Below are positions 38,694 to 48,752 of a DNA stretch of 64,000 nucleotides, one piece after another. This stretch comes from Arsukibacterium sp. UBA5043 (GTDB lineage: Bacteria > Pseudomonadota > Gammaproteobacteria > Enterobacterales > Alteromonadaceae): the NCBI GenBank assembly GCA_002415085.1, contig DIBV01000002.1, positions 62,001 to 126,000 on the forward strand, read 5' to 3'. Under the pieces are notes generated by a model. It made no database searches, was not told the DNA's origin, and was given only the letters and a program-made list of their open reading frames with translations. Both the position numbers and the translations under genes were made by a program. The first letter of the stretch is position 1; each line of letters begins with the position of its first letter.

Positions 38694-39611
38694 ATGAAAA
38701 TTGCGATACTATCGCGAAACGCTGAATTATATTCGACCAAACGGCTGGTTGCTGCAGCCGAAGCTGCGGGTCATCAGGTTCAGGTTATCGACCCCCTAAT
38801 GTGCTATATGAACATAAACCGCACCAATTCTTCTATTCATTACAAGGGGCAAGTATTAGATGGCTTTGATGCCGTGATCCCTCGCATTGGCGCTTCTATT
38901 ACGTTTTATGGCACCGCAGTGCTGCGCCAGTTTGAAATGATGGGCGTATATTCACTAAATGAATCGGTAGCCATTGGCCGGGCCCGCGACAAATTGCGAT
39001 CGATGCAGTTGCTGGCCCGTCAAGGTATCGGCTTACCTATTACCGGTTTTGCTGATAAACCCGGTGATATTCCCGATTTAATTGACATGGTAGGCGGCGC
39101 GCCACTGGTTATTAAATTGCTGGAAGGTACTCAGGGCATTGGCGTCGTACTGGCGGAAACCCGCACCGCTGCCGAAAGCGTAATAGAGGCCTTTATGGGG
39201 CTAAATGCGAATATTTTAGTCCAGGAATACATCAAAGAAGCCAAGGGAGCCGATATACGCTGTTTTGTGGTGGGTGACAAAATTGTTGCCGCGATGAAGC
39301 GCCAGGCCAAAGAAGGTGAATTTCGTTCTAATTTACACCGCGGTGGTTCTGCCACTGTGGTGCGCTTAACCCCGGAAGAGCGCAGCACCGCAGTGCATGC
39401 TGCTAAAACTATGGGCTTAAATGTGGCCGGGGTGGATTTGCTGCGTTCAAACCACGGTCCGGTGGTGATGGAAGTAAACAGCTCACCGGGCCTGGAAGGG
39501 ATTGAAACCGCAACCACTAAAGATGTTGCCGGATTGATTATCAGCTTCTTAGAGAAAAAAGTAGCTAACCATAAAACCCGGCGCAAAGCCAAAACAAAAG
39601 GAACGGGTTAA
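38694..39611 (+). CDS. rimK: Ribosomal protein S6--L-glutamate ligase RimK
   Basis: ATP-grasp ligase of 305 residues that adds glutamates to the C-terminus of ribosomal protein S6. [39 protein letters not shown], the [23 protein letters not shown] core and [14 protein letters not shown] are canonical. A short basic tail ([10 protein letters not shown]) follows. It is coupled to the next gene by a TAATG overlap. Confidence 0.94.
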   Translation: MKIAILSRNAELYSTKRLVAAAEAAGHQVQVIDPLMCYMNINRTNSSIHYKGQVLDGFDAVIPRIGASITFYGTAVLRQFEMMGVYSLNESVAIGRARDKLRSMQLLARQGIGLPITGFADKPGDIPDLIDMVGGAPLVIKLLEGTQGIGVVLAETRTAAESVIEAFMGLNANILVQEYIKEAKGADIRCFVVGDKIVAAMKRQAKEGEFRSNLHRGGSATVVRLTPEERSTAVHAAKTMGLNVAGVDLLRSNHGPVVMEVNSSPGLEGIETATTKDVAGLIISFLEKKVANHKTRRKAKTKGTG

Positions 39612-40660
39612 TGGAAAGCCGCCCAGCGTTTACTCTTGGTACAGACAGAATTGCCGCAGGTAGCCGGGCTGTGGTGGATATTCCGTTTGGCAAGTTGTAT
39701 ACCCATACTGAACTCAATATCGGCGCGCATGTGATCCACGGTCGGCAGGACGGGCCGGTATTGCTGATAACGGCAGCATTACATGGTGATGAAATCAACG
39801 GCGTGGAAATTTGTCGGAGGTTGTTAAAATTACCCAGGCTCAACCGGATTAAGGGCACCTTAATCGTAGTACCCATTGTTAATACTTATGGTTTTGTGCA
39901 GCAGTCGCGCTACCTGCCCGACCGGCGCGATTTAAATCGTAGCTTTCCCGGCAGCGAAAAAGGCTCGCTTGGCAGCCGGATGGCCTATCAATTTACCGAT
40001 AAAATACTAAAATGCTGTACTCACGCCATAGACTTGCATACCGGTGCGATTCACCGGGCAAACTTGCCGCAGGTTCGGGCCAGTGCCAAAGATAAAACTG
40101 CCCTGCGTATGGCCGAGGTGTTTAACGCGCCGGTGATTATTAAAGCCGCCAGCCGCGATGGTACCATGCGTGGCACCGCCAACAATTTAGGCATCCCCCT
40201 GCTGCTGTATGAAGCTGGCGAAGCACTGCGCTTTGACGAGCAGTCTATTAAAATTGGTGTGCGTGGCATTGTCAATGTGATGCAGGATTTAGGCATGCTC
40301 AGCGGCAAAACCAAAGCACCAAAAAATCGCTCGGTATTCTCAAAGAAAAGCAGCTGGGTAAGAGCGGAACATGACGGTATTGCCCGCTATTACGTGACGT
40401 TGGGACAAACGGTGAAAACCGGCGATATTATGGCGCATATTTATTCGCCTTACTCCGACTTTGAAGTAGCGATCCCCGCTACCTTTGACGGCGTAGTAAT
40501 CGGCCGCAATAACTTGCCCCTGGTTAACGAAGGTGAGGCGTTATTTCACGTGGCTGAAGTGAGCTCGCTGGATGAAGCAGAAAAGACTCTCGATGCAATT
40601 AGTGACGAGGTAGATAACGCCATGCCAGCAGCGCTTAGAGACGAATACGGTGTGGTTTAA
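39611..40660 (+). CDS. Succinylglutamate desuccinylase/aspartoacylase family protein
   Basis: A 349-residue zinc carboxypeptidase-like hydrolase. Metal ligands are in ALHGDEINGVE and the later DLHTGAIHR, with the NRSFPGSE stretch between. The C-terminal barrel domain (about 245-320) completes the SGL/AspA-type two-domain form. Overlap with rimK (one base) suggests a functional link with S6 glutamylation, for example removal or trimming of acyl-glutamate groups; that is inference, though rimK and such genes are found side by side in related bacteria. Confidence 0.88.
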   Translation: MESRPAFTLGTDRIAAGSRAVVDIPFGKLYTHTELNIGAHVIHGRQDGPVLLITAALHGDEINGVEICRRLLKLPRLNRIKGTLIVVPIVNTYGFVQQSRYLPDRRDLNRSFPGSEKGSLGSRMAYQFTDKILKCCTHAIDLHTGAIHRANLPQVRASAKDKTALRMAEVFNAPVIIKAASRDGTMRGTANNLGIPLLLYEAGEALRFDEQSIKIGVRGIVNVMQDLGMLSGKTKAPKNRSVFSKKSSWVRAEHDGIARYYVTLGQTVKTGDIMAHIYSPYSDFEVAIPATFDGVVIGRNNLPLVNEGEALFHVAEVSSLDEAEKTLDAISDEVDNAMPAALRDEYGVV

Positions 40661-40684
40661 CTGCGCTAGCAGTTGAGCACAAAC

Positions 40685-41449
40685 CTAGTTTTTCTCGGTG
40701 ACGACATCATACTGGCTTAGCAACGGGATCCGCTGTTGCAAGCTGGTTTCAATTTCGTCGAGCTCGCGCATTCGCTGACAAAACAGCGCAGATTTTTCTT
40801 CAAGCTCTATAGCCTTTTCATCCAGACCAAAACTGATGTTATCAACCAATTGCTCAACCGACTCCAGCCCCTGGCTGTCAGTACGCTCAAAGTTGCTGTC
40901 AGACTGGCGCAGCGCATCACGCAATGCGCCCCATACCGCGCCTACCGTGTGGCGGGCTAAATTGTTCAGTTGGGGTTTCAGTTCACGATTTAAAAAGTGG
41001 TCAAGTTCATTCAGGCTCTGCGGCGCCAGATAAAAATACTCACCGGTACGCACGAAACGCGACATAAACTGAAACGTGGTTTCGCGAATTAGCGCCTGCC
41101 ATTCCGCCTGCTGCGACTTGCTGCCAAGGCCAGATAGCATTGACTCAATACTGGATAACCCTAGCTCAACCCCATCTACCGCCAGACTAACAATTTCGGG
41201 CACAAACTTACGTAACCCCTGGCTGTATTGTTCAAGCAACTCGGTATCGGCATCATTTAACTGTACCCACTCGCCCACCACAAACAGCTGGCGATTTTCA
41301 TTGATCTGAACATAGGTACGGGTATTCTGCACGAACAAGATATGTTCCGGGCCTATCACCAGGCCATAGCGAAATGCCATATTGCAGTCGGCCAGCGCCG
41401 AAGCAGGAAACAGTAGTAACAATACAAGTAGCAGGCTTTTCACAACCAC
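40685..41449 (-). CDS. yggN: YggN family (DUF2884) periplasmic protein
   Basis: A 254-residue exported protein: signal peptide with cleavage near SALA-D and a DUF2884 body beginning CNMAFRYGLVIGPEHI, with NRQLFVVGEWVQLN and a C-terminal helical part ending near VVTEKN. Function unknown in E. coli as well. Start is GTG 41449 or GTG 41443; both lack a perfect ribosome site. It converges on the rimK operon with 24 bases between stops. Confidence 0.85.
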   Translation of the reverse strand: MVVKSLLLVLLLLFPASALADCNMAFRYGLVIGPEHILFVQNTRTYVQINENRQLFVVGEWVQLNDADTELLEQYSQGLRKFVPEIVSLAVDGVELGLSSIESMLSGLGSKSQQAEWQALIRETTFQFMSRFVRTGEYFYLAPQSLNELDHFLNRELKPQLNNLARHTVGAVWGALRDALRQSDSNFERTDSQGLESVEQLVDNISFGLDEKAIELEEKSALFCQRMRELDEIETSLQQRIPLLSQYDVVTEKN

Positions 41450-41545
41450 AATCTCTTAAACCACACTGTTACAGCCTAATAGATACCGCTGAAATTGGCA
41501 CTACCTTATGCCGCAACACGACTACCGCTGGTCGCGTATTCACTA

Positions 41546-43204
41546 CTACAGCGGCTCAATAGCAGGATGACCGTCAACCAGCACCACTTTGGATGGCCCA
41601 TATTCACGGCGGCTTTTTACCAGTTCTTTGCCAAAATGAATTTCTACCGCAGAAAACAATTGTTGGCGTACCACAATCAGCAGTTCAGCCAGCTTTTCCT
41701 GCCGTTGTACCTCAAGAATTTTAATATCGTTAATTAATGATACTGCCAGTTCTTTATGCTCTTCAAATTTTGCTATCAATTCAAGCCGGCGCATCTCAAT
41801 TTGAGCATTACCTTCAATTTTTTTCAGTTTTTCCAGTTGCTGGCGTATGTCTTCCATTTCGGTACGCTCTATTGCCACACTGGCCCGCAGTACCTCTTGT
41901 TTTTCAATAATGGGGTCGAGCTGCCGATTTAATTTTACCAGCACGCTGCTGCTTGATGGTGCACCGAGATTGCCACAGAATAACCCCTGGTCCAGATAAA
42001 AATAACCACCAACCAGCTTACCATTGGGATTATCTTCCGGCCCCGCATACACAATGGCGGCCTCCACTGAGCAGTGCATCAGTTGTTTATTAACATAAAG
42101 ATTGCTACCACAGCTGATCCGGCTGTACTGCGCCAGATTACATTGAATATCACCCGCGGCTTTTAGCTCGGTACTGTATTCACTTTGCTGATCAGCCTGA
42201 GCCAGCTGATGGCCAATCACCGAACCATTAATAGTGATATCACCGCCTGCCTCAATTAACGTGCCCTCAACCATGCCCCTAATAAAGATATTACCGCCGG
42301 CAACGACTTTCATCCCCTCATTAACGTTGCCATTAACCACTACTGAGCCGCGAAAAACAATATGACCGGTAGCTAAGTCAACATTTTTAACAGTAAACAC
42401 TTCGTCAACCGTGGCACCGGCTTCGATCACCCGGGGTAATCCATCCCGCGCCGCCAGCAGTAAATCTTTGTCAGTTGGCGCAAGCTCCACCCCCTCACCA
42501 AGTTGCCATTCCAGCGGTAACCCCGGGGTGGCCGGAATCATTTCACCAGTAACCAGCATACCTGCGACACCAGCCGTCGGCGGATGACGCCGCATAATGG
42601 CTTCACCGGTTCTGATGGCAGGAATAACCCCAAAGTCGCGCAAATCTGCTTTTTCATCAGTTTTAACCACCGGCCGGTTGCGGCGACTTTCCATCTCCGC
42701 CAGTAGCGGCTTAAAGCGGGAGTTGGCGCCCGGCACCATCACCCGCCCCCGTGCGATCAGTAGTTTAACCTTGCTGCCAGGCTCGGCTTTTGCGGCATAG
42801 GAAACCAGTTTAATGATTTGTTCTTTACTAAAACCAAACACAATACCTGCTGCCTGAGCACTTTTAACCAGTTCATTGGCTGAAACAGGCGCTCCGCCCC
42901 AGGCCGCCGTAATAATGGCTGTTGCCATCATTTTATCTTCACTGATATCAAAGATGAGCTCAGCATTACGTTTTTCTGCAATACGGTAGCTTATTTCTTT
43001 GCTGTGCTCTGTTAGCACGTTTTCTTTAATTTTTTGCTGGATTTGCTGATATTCGACCAGCAGATTAGTCAGTTGATCTTGCAGCACCAGGCAACGCTCG
43101 TAGCCATGATTAATTAAATGCTGTTGAATTTCGGCCGCACTGATGGACGCTAACGAGACCGGCACCGTTATTTTTATTGTATTATCGTGCTCAGTAAATT
43201 GCAT
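41546..43204 (-). CDS. FapA/DUF342 domain protein
   Basis: A 552-residue cytoplasmic protein. An N-terminal part (about 1-190) has two small alpha-beta segments, and the middle (about 225-385) is a right-handed beta-helix with repeated hydrophobic-Gly rungs (VVVNGNVNEGMKVVAGGNIFIRG and ITINGSVIG), followed by a coiled coil (about 425-510). This matches the FapA (flagellar assembly protein A / DUF342) family, reported to influence polar flagellar placement in Vibrio. No flagellar genes are in the window. Confidence 0.85.
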   Translation of the reverse strand: MQFTEHDNTIKITVPVSLASISAAEIQQHLINHGYERCLVLQDQLTNLLVEYQQIQQKIKENVLTEHSKEISYRIAEKRNAELIFDISEDKMMATAIITAAWGGAPVSANELVKSAQAAGIVFGFSKEQIIKLVSYAAKAEPGSKVKLLIARGRVMVPGANSRFKPLLAEMESRRNRPVVKTDEKADLRDFGVIPAIRTGEAIMRRHPPTAGVAGMLVTGEMIPATPGLPLEWQLGEGVELAPTDKDLLLAARDGLPRVIEAGATVDEVFTVKNVDLATGHIVFRGSVVVNGNVNEGMKVVAGGNIFIRGMVEGTLIEAGGDITINGSVIGHQLAQADQQSEYSTELKAAGDIQCNLAQYSRISCGSNLYVNKQLMHCSVEAAIVYAGPEDNPNGKLVGGYFYLDQGLFCGNLGAPSSSSVLVKLNRQLDPIIEKQEVLRASVAIERTEMEDIRQQLEKLKKIEGNAQIEMRRLELIAKFEEHKELAVSLINDIKILEVQRQEKLAELLIVVRQQLFSAVEIHFGKELVKSRREYGPSKVVLVDGHPAIEPL

Positions 43205-43311
43205 GTAAGTTGTCTGCTTGTACTACGACAAAAGTATGATGCCTAATGAAGCAAAAAATGGATAGAAAGGCAAGCCCTTACTGTATTTCAGGGCCTTAGA
43301 AGCTGAAATAA

Positions 43312-43647
43312 TTAAATATAATTGTCCTGGTGGATCCGAATAAATAGATCTGTTCCCGATTTACTATAATCAACTTTATATTCTTTGTTGTTAAGCGCCT
43401 GGACAAATAATAGTGTTTTAGTTTCACCAAATACTTCAGTACTGGAAATATCAACAATTTCCATATAACGTTCTTTCGCTTCAACCTTATTAGCGGGTAC
43501 CGATTCCTGAAACATCTTTACACCATGCCGGGTAATGATCAGCGGCGGATCGTTATCGTCATTTATGACGATTAAATCTAGTTTTTTATTTTTATGGATC
43601 AGGGTATTACGCCCACTAACCAAAAATGCTTTATCGTAGCTGTTCAT
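43312..43647 (-). CDS. Hypothetical protein
   Basis: A small soluble protein of about 111 residues (MNSYDKAFLVSGRNTL...), highly charged, with a predicted mainly beta fold (repeated short hydrophobic strands such as LDLIVIND, LIITRHGVKMF and TLLFVQALN). I do not recognise a family. The start at 43647 is chosen because AGG lies seven bases ahead; ATG 43662 would add five residues. Codon use is AT-richer than in the neighbours. It is isolated between the FapA-domain gene and DUF2982 gene, all on the minus strand. Confidence 0.6.
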   Translation of the reverse strand: MNSYDKAFLVSGRNTLIHKNKKLDLIVINDDNDPPLIITRHGVKMFQESVPANKVEAKERYMEIVDISSTEVFGETKTLLFVQALNNKEYKVDYSKSGTDLFIRIHQDNYI

Positions 43648-43704
43648 GCACCATCCTGCCAAAAAAGAGGTTTTGCTTATTATGATACACAGTCGGCAGT
43701 GTGT

Positions 43705-44370
43705 CTAGGTCGCTGTATTCTGGATCATTTGCAGGCGCAGCTGATTAATTTGCTGACATAGCGCTGCCGTTTGCTCTGCACTTAATGAACTGCTGACAAA
43801 TACTTCAAAGCCACTGGCTTGCGCCAGACGACGCATTCTCTGGCCAAAAACGGCTTTCACGCCGTTATAAGTGTGATGCTTGGTGCTGAACAGATCTTTT
43901 TCTACCAATAATTCGCTGGCGCACTGGCCATCGGCACAGCCTTGTTTTATTGCCGATAAAAATAATGGTCGTTGCTCTGTCATCAACCGCACCGCCAGGC
44001 GCAAGCGCAACGGTTGCAATAGCGCATCGTAATCAGTCACTTTAAAACCAATAAAGGATAGATCCTGGTGTTCCAACTGCGGTACAGCGCAGTACTGAAA
44101 ACTGTGCCATGGCAGCAACCAACTGCCATAACGATGATAGAAATGAACGCCGACCTCATCACATTTCAGAAAATGCCTTGGCTCTGCCAGCTTAGCAAAA
44201 CCCAGAAATATGGCCATTGCGGCGGCAATATAAGCCAATGCCAGCCACAAATTAAATTGCTCTGCAAATAACACCGTAAATATTACCAGGCCCAGCAGGG
44301 CGCCAAGGCCGGATAATAACAATCTGGCTCCCCCCTGATGGCTGGACTGACTAACTAACATTGGCTCCAT
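43705..44370 (-). CDS. DUF2982 family membrane protein
   Basis: A 221-residue protein with two adjacent N-terminal membrane helices (about 17-58) and a soluble C-terminal domain (about 65-220; RHFLKCDEVGVHFYHRYGSW, WHSFQYCAVPQLEHQ). It fits DUF2982, known chiefly from Alteromonadales and relatives and of unknown function. This family is one reason to place the organism in that group. Confidence 0.75.
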   Translation of the reverse strand: MEPMLVSQSSHQGGARLLLSGLGALLGLVIFTVLFAEQFNLWLALAYIAAAMAIFLGFAKLAEPRHFLKCDEVGVHFYHRYGSWLLPWHSFQYCAVPQLEHQDLSFIGFKVTDYDALLQPLRLRLAVRLMTEQRPLFLSAIKQGCADGQCASELLVEKDLFSTKHHTYNGVKAVFGQRMRRLAQASGFEVFVSSSLSAEQTAALCQQINQLRLQMIQNTAT

Positions 44371-44410
44371 TTAACCCTCGTTGCCCATGGTAAGCTCTGA
44401 TTTTTACGCT

Positions 44411-44442
44411 TTAACGGTCAATACTGTGGCAACTGTTATACT
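44411..44442 (+). promoter_or_regulatory. Candidate extended -10 promoter of the second RND operon
   Basis: TGTTATACT at 44434-44442 is a good extended -10 element (TGnTATACT). The -35 region is poor (TTAACG at 44411-44416 is three bases too far). It is placed about 125 bases before the GTG start of the adaptor gene. Confidence 0.35.
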
Positions 44443-44565
44443 GGATCAGCACGAGGCACCACAGAATACGACCAACGCCGCCGTGATTGCGATAACGGAT
44501 AATCTGTTCCACCATTTAAAACATACAATACGCATTAAGTATTTTATGCAGTAAGCGGAGTCACT

Positions 44566-45624
44566 GTGACAAAAACTCATTCACGTCTCATCTGGGTAAT
44601 CATGATAGCGTTAGCAGTGTTTCTTGGCTATCTGTATTGGCAGCAACAACAGGAGCCCGCAGCGGGCAGAGGCGCTGGGGCACCGGTTGCTGTAAGTACT
44701 GCTGAAGTATCGGTAAAGCCATTAATCCGGCAAATTACCTCGCTGGGCAGTGGCATTGCCAATAACTCAGTGCAAATAGTGGCACCTGCCAGTGATTTTT
44801 TAATTGAATTAAACATTCAGGAAGGTAAGCAGGTTAAAGCCGGCGACGTTATCGCAAGGCTTAATAATGTACAACAGCTGGCCAGAGTAACCGAGTTATC
44901 AGCGGTACTAACTGACCAGCGCCGGCAGCTGCAGCGGCTGGAGAATCTGGCCAACACCCAGGCTACGGCCCAGTCGCTGCTTGATGAGCAACAAACCCGG
45001 GTAAATACCACCTTAGCCCAACTTGATATTGCCAAAGCTCAGTTAAACGAATTAACAATTCGTGCGCCATTTGACGGCTATCTTGGCCTGCGTCAGGTCA
45101 GTCAGGGCGCTTACGTTAATGCGGGTACGGTACTTACCACCCTGGACGACTTAAATACCCTGAAAGTAGAATTCAGTGTAGCTGAACACTATCTGGCCGA
45201 GATTAAACGTGGCATGCCGGTGCATGTTACTAACGTTGCCTACGGCAATGTAGATTTTAAAGGTGATGTCAGCGCTATCGATACCCGGTTGGACCCGGTA
45301 ACCCGCTCTGTCAGAGTACATGCCACCCTGGATAACAGCGATCTGCGTTTACGTCCTGGTATGTTGCTCAATGTCAAAGTTGAGCTGGCCAACGTGCCGG
45401 CGTTGCAAATATCTGAACGCGCATTGATACCACAACAAAACAAACAGTTTGTATTTGTGGTTAACGCTGACAACACGGTGAGCCAGCGTGAAATTGAAGT
45501 GGGTCAGCGGGTCCCGGGCTGGGTAGAGGTCGTAGCAGGCCTTTCTGCAGGTGAAGAAATTGTGGTTGAAGGCATTCAGAAGCTGAGACCTGGTCAGGTC
45601 ATTAACCGGGTCGGAGCGCGATAA
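44566..45624 (+). CDS. RND efflux periplasmic adaptor (membrane fusion protein)
   Basis: A 352-residue AcrA/MexA-type adaptor with an N-terminal anchor helix (about 8-25), lipoyl halves near residues 60-100 and 165-200 (IRAPFDGYLGLRQVSQGAYVNAG), a helical hairpin and C-terminal barrel domains (LRPGMLLNVKVELA). It starts at GTG with CGGAG five bases ahead. The stop overlaps the permease start (TAATG), so translation is coupled. A TolC-like partner is presumed elsewhere. Only moderately similar, by eye, to the adaptor at 16668. Confidence 0.93.
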   Translation: MTKTHSRLIWVIMIALAVFLGYLYWQQQQEPAAGRGAGAPVAVSTAEVSVKPLIRQITSLGSGIANNSVQIVAPASDFLIELNIQEGKQVKAGDVIARLNNVQQLARVTELSAVLTDQRRQLQRLENLANTQATAQSLLDEQQTRVNTTLAQLDIAKAQLNELTIRAPFDGYLGLRQVSQGAYVNAGTVLTTLDDLNTLKVEFSVAEHYLAEIKRGMPVHVTNVAYGNVDFKGDVSAIDTRLDPVTRSVRVHATLDNSDLRLRPGMLLNVKVELANVPALQISERALIPQQNKQFVFVVNADNTVSQREIEVGQRVPGWVEVVAGLSAGEEIVVEGIQKLRPGQVINRVGAR

Positions 45625-48600
45625 TGCTGTTATCAGATTTATCAGTAAAGCGTCCGGTCTTTGCGACCGTTGTTAACTTGCTGCTGGTGGTGTTCGGTAT
45701 TGTTTGCTTTACCATGCTGCCACTGCGAGAATTTCCAGACATCGACTCGCCGATAATCAGTATCAATACTAATTATCCGGGCGCCTCTGCTGAGATTGTT
45801 GAAACCAAGATTACTCAGTTGCTGGAAGACAGAATCAGCGGTGTTGAGGGTATTAAAAGTATCAACTCGAACAGTCGTAATGGCCGCTCCAGTATTACCA
45901 TTGAATTTAACGTTGAACGCGATATAGACTCGGCTGCCAATGATGTAAGGGACAGAGTGTCACGGGCTCTGAATAACCTGCCTGACCAGGCCGATCCCCC
46001 TGAAGTATCCAAAGCCAATGCCGACGAAGATACCATTGCCTGGTTTGTGCTTAACAGCGAAAACATGACCACATTGGAACTGACCGATTATGCCAACCGT
46101 TATATTGTTGAACGCTTTTCGGTGGTTGATGGTGTAGCCCGCATTCAATTAGGGGGCTCGCGCGATTATGCCATGCGGGTCTGGCTGGACCGGGATGCAA
46201 TGGCTGCCCGTGGCGTTACGGTGCAGGATATTGAAAGTGTCCTGCGTAATGAGAACGTTGAACTGCCAGCCGGTAATATAAAATCATTTGACCGCGATTT
46301 TACGGTAAGAGTTATCCGCACCTATAAAACAGAACAGGATTTCCGGCGGCTGGTGATTAAACGGGGCGACAATAATTATCTGGTGCGTCTTGGCGAAATC
46401 GCTGATGTGATGCTCACCTCAGAAGATGAAGAAAGTGAGTTTCGCGGTGACGGCAAAAACCTGCTTGGTATCGGCATTATTAAACAGTCTAAAGCCAATA
46501 CGCTGGAGGTCGTTAAGGGCGCCCGCGCCGAAATGGAGCGAATTAAAGCCCAGCTGCCACAGGGGACCACCATAGAACCAGGCTACGATTCATCACTGTT
46601 TATCGCTGAATCTATTAAAGAAGTGTATAACACCCTTGGTATTGCGATGGGCATGGTGGTGTTGGTTATCTTCCTGTTTCTTGGCAATATCAGAGCCACT
46701 TTTATTCCCGCTATTACAGTACCGGTAGCACTGGTTGCCGCGGTAACGGTGTTGTTTGCGCTGGACTTTTCAATCAACTTGTTAACCCTGCTGGCCATGG
46801 TGCTGGCGATTGGTCTGGTGGTGGATGACTCTATCGTAGTGCTGGAGAATATTTACCGTAGAATAGAATCCGGAGAGAACCCTTTACTGGCCTCTTATCG
46901 CGGTGCCAGAGAAGTAGGTTTTGCGGTTATCGCCACCACACTGGTACTAATTTCAGTATTTGTGCCACTGGTGTTTATGCAGGGCCAGCTGGGCAAACTT
47001 TTTACTGAGTTTGCCCTGGCGATTGCCGCTGCTGTAGCGTTTTCCAGCGTAACTGCCCTGACCCTGTCACCCATGCTATGTAGCAAATTATTACGCCATC
47101 GCAAACGTGAATCTAAATTAGGCCATGCCTTACACCAGGGGTTCGCCAAGCTGGAAAACGGCTATCGGAAACAACTAGATGTGGTCACCCAAACCCGTTG
47201 GCCGGTGTTGGTAGTGGTGGTGCTGTGTTTTGCTGCCAGCTATCAGCTGGTTAAAATGTTGCCATCCGAACTGGCACCGACCGAAGATCGCGGTACTTTT
47301 TTTATCTCGATGACCCCGGCTGAAGGCGCCAGTTATCAGAGTAACAGCCGTAATATGCGGTTGATTGAAGATATTTTGCTGCCCTATTACGAAGATGGCG
47401 AATTTAACCGCTTGCTGATCCGGGTTCCTGGCTGGGGAGGGAGTGGTGGTATTGCCATTGTTGGTGCCGAAAACTGGAATAATGGCAAACGACGTACCGC
47501 CGAACTGATGCCAGAGGTCGCGGCAAAAATCAACGAATTGCCCGATGTCCGAGCGTTTACCTTTATGCGCAGTGGTTTAGGCGGCGGTGGCGGTGGCGGC
47601 CGGCCGGTGCAGTTTGTATTGCAGGGCAATACTTATGAGGAGCTGGCTCGCTGGCGCGATACCGTCATCAATAAGGCAAGTGAAAACCGTAACCTGCTGA
47701 TGCTGGATCATGACTATAAAGAAACGGTGCCACAGATACTGGTAGAAATTAACACAGAGCGGGCTGGTGATCTTGGTATCTCTGTTGGCGCAATTGGCCG
47801 GGCCCTGGAAGCAATGCTCGGTGGCCGACGGGTGACCACCTTCTTAGATCGGGGCCGCGAATATGATGTTATTCTGGAAGGCTGGGACGATGATTTCCAG
47901 GCGCCAGGCACCATTAAAGACGTGTTTATCCGCTCAGACAGTACTGGCCAGTTAATTCCACTTGATAACCTGGTTACCCTGCGCGAAGAAGCAACCTCGG
48001 CTGCCCTGAATCGCTATAACCGGATGCGCTCTATTACTATCTCGGCCAGTCTGGCACCCGGCTACAGTCTGGGTGAGGCGTTAGAATATCTGGAAACGAT
48101 TGTACAAACTGAAATCCAGGATACGGTGGGTATTGATTACAAAGGCGAGTCGCAACTGTTTCAGGAAAGTGGTGAGTCAACCTTACTGGTATTTTTACTG
48201 GCATTGGTCATTACCTATCTGGTACTCGCCGCCCAGTTTGAAAGCTTTATTCATCCGCTGGTGATAATGATTACCGTACCACTGGGGTTGGTTGGCGCCC
48301 TGTCCGGCCTGTATTTCTTCGATATGTCACTGAATATCTATAGCCAGATTGGTCTGGTCATGCTGATCGGCCTGGTAGCAAAAAATGGTATTCTGATTGT
48401 CGAATTTGCCAACCAGCTGCGGGACGCGGGCGTCGAATTTGAAGAGTCTGTCCGCCGGGCGGCGATTCAACGCTTACGGCCCATTACCATGACCTGCTTT
48501 ACCACGATTATGAGCAGCTTACCGCTGATTATCGCCACCGGCCCGGGCTCTGAAAGCCGCATGGTAATAGGTATGGTGATATTTTGCGGTGTGGCCCTGG

Positions 48601-48749
48601 CTACCTTACTAACGCTGTATGTGGTGCCGGTAACCTATATTGCTCTGGCCCGCAACACCGGTTCACCGAAAGCGCTCAGCCTTGAATTGGCGCGACTGGA
48701 ACAACAAGCACCGGATGAGCATGCGGCCGATGAGGTAGGGTCGAAGTAA
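45624..48749 (+). CDS. RND multidrug efflux permease (HAE1 family)
   Basis: A 1041-residue RND pump: conserved start LSVKRPVFATVVNLLLVVFG, proton-relay Asp pair in AMVLAIGLVVDDSIVVLENI and TM10 Lys in GLVAKNGILIVEFANQL. A run of seven Gly residues (SGLGGGGGGGRPVQF, about residues 650-665) lies in the second periplasmic docking loop, as in several members of this sub-group. The sequence differs clearly from the permease at 17799, so the two pumps are not a recent duplication. Substrate unknown. Confidence 0.95.
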   Translation: MLLSDLSVKRPVFATVVNLLLVVFGIVCFTMLPLREFPDIDSPIISINTNYPGASAEIVETKITQLLEDRISGVEGIKSINSNSRNGRSSITIEFNVERDIDSAANDVRDRVSRALNNLPDQADPPEVSKANADEDTIAWFVLNSENMTTLELTDYANRYIVERFSVVDGVARIQLGGSRDYAMRVWLDRDAMAARGVTVQDIESVLRNENVELPAGNIKSFDRDFTVRVIRTYKTEQDFRRLVIKRGDNNYLVRLGEIADVMLTSEDEESEFRGDGKNLLGIGIIKQSKANTLEVVKGARAEMERIKAQLPQGTTIEPGYDSSLFIAESIKEVYNTLGIAMGMVVLVIFLFLGNIRATFIPAITVPVALVAAVTVLFALDFSINLLTLLAMVLAIGLVVDDSIVVLENIYRRIESGENPLLASYRGAREVGFAVIATTLVLISVFVPLVFMQGQLGKLFTEFALAIAAAVAFSSVTALTLSPMLCSKLLRHRKRESKLGHALHQGFAKLENGYRKQLDVVTQTRWPVLVVVVLCFAASYQLVKMLPSELAPTEDRGTFFISMTPAEGASYQSNSRNMRLIEDILLPYYEDGEFNRLLIRVPGWGGSGGIAIVGAENWNNGKRRTAELMPEVAAKINELPDVRAFTFMRSGLGGGGGGGRPVQFVLQGNTYEELARWRDTVINKASENRNLLMLDHDYKETVPQILVEINTERAGDLGISVGAIGRALEAMLGGRRVTTFLDRGREYDVILEGWDDDFQAPGTIKDVFIRSDSTGQLIPLDNLVTLREEATSAALNRYNRMRSITISASLAPGYSLGEALEYLETIVQTEIQDTVGIDYKGESQLFQESGESTLLVFLLALVITYLVLAAQFESFIHPLVIMITVPLGLVGALSGLYFFDMSLNIYSQIGLVMLIGLVAKNGILIVEFANQLRDAGVEFEESVRRAAIQRLRPITMTCFTTIMSSLPLIIATGPGSESRMVIGMVIFCGVALATLLTLYVVPVTYIALARNTGSPKALSLELARLEQQAPDEHAADEVGSK

Positions 48750-48752
48750 ATA

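Noticed and set aside
47577-47605. GGC-rich run in the second RND permease as a simple-sequence repeat or frameshift
   Set aside because: It encodes a Gly-rich loop common in this pump sub-group and the frame continues intact.
16668-48749. The two RND operons as a recent duplication
   Set aside because: Adaptors and permeases differ clearly in sequence throughout, apart from motifs shared by the whole family.
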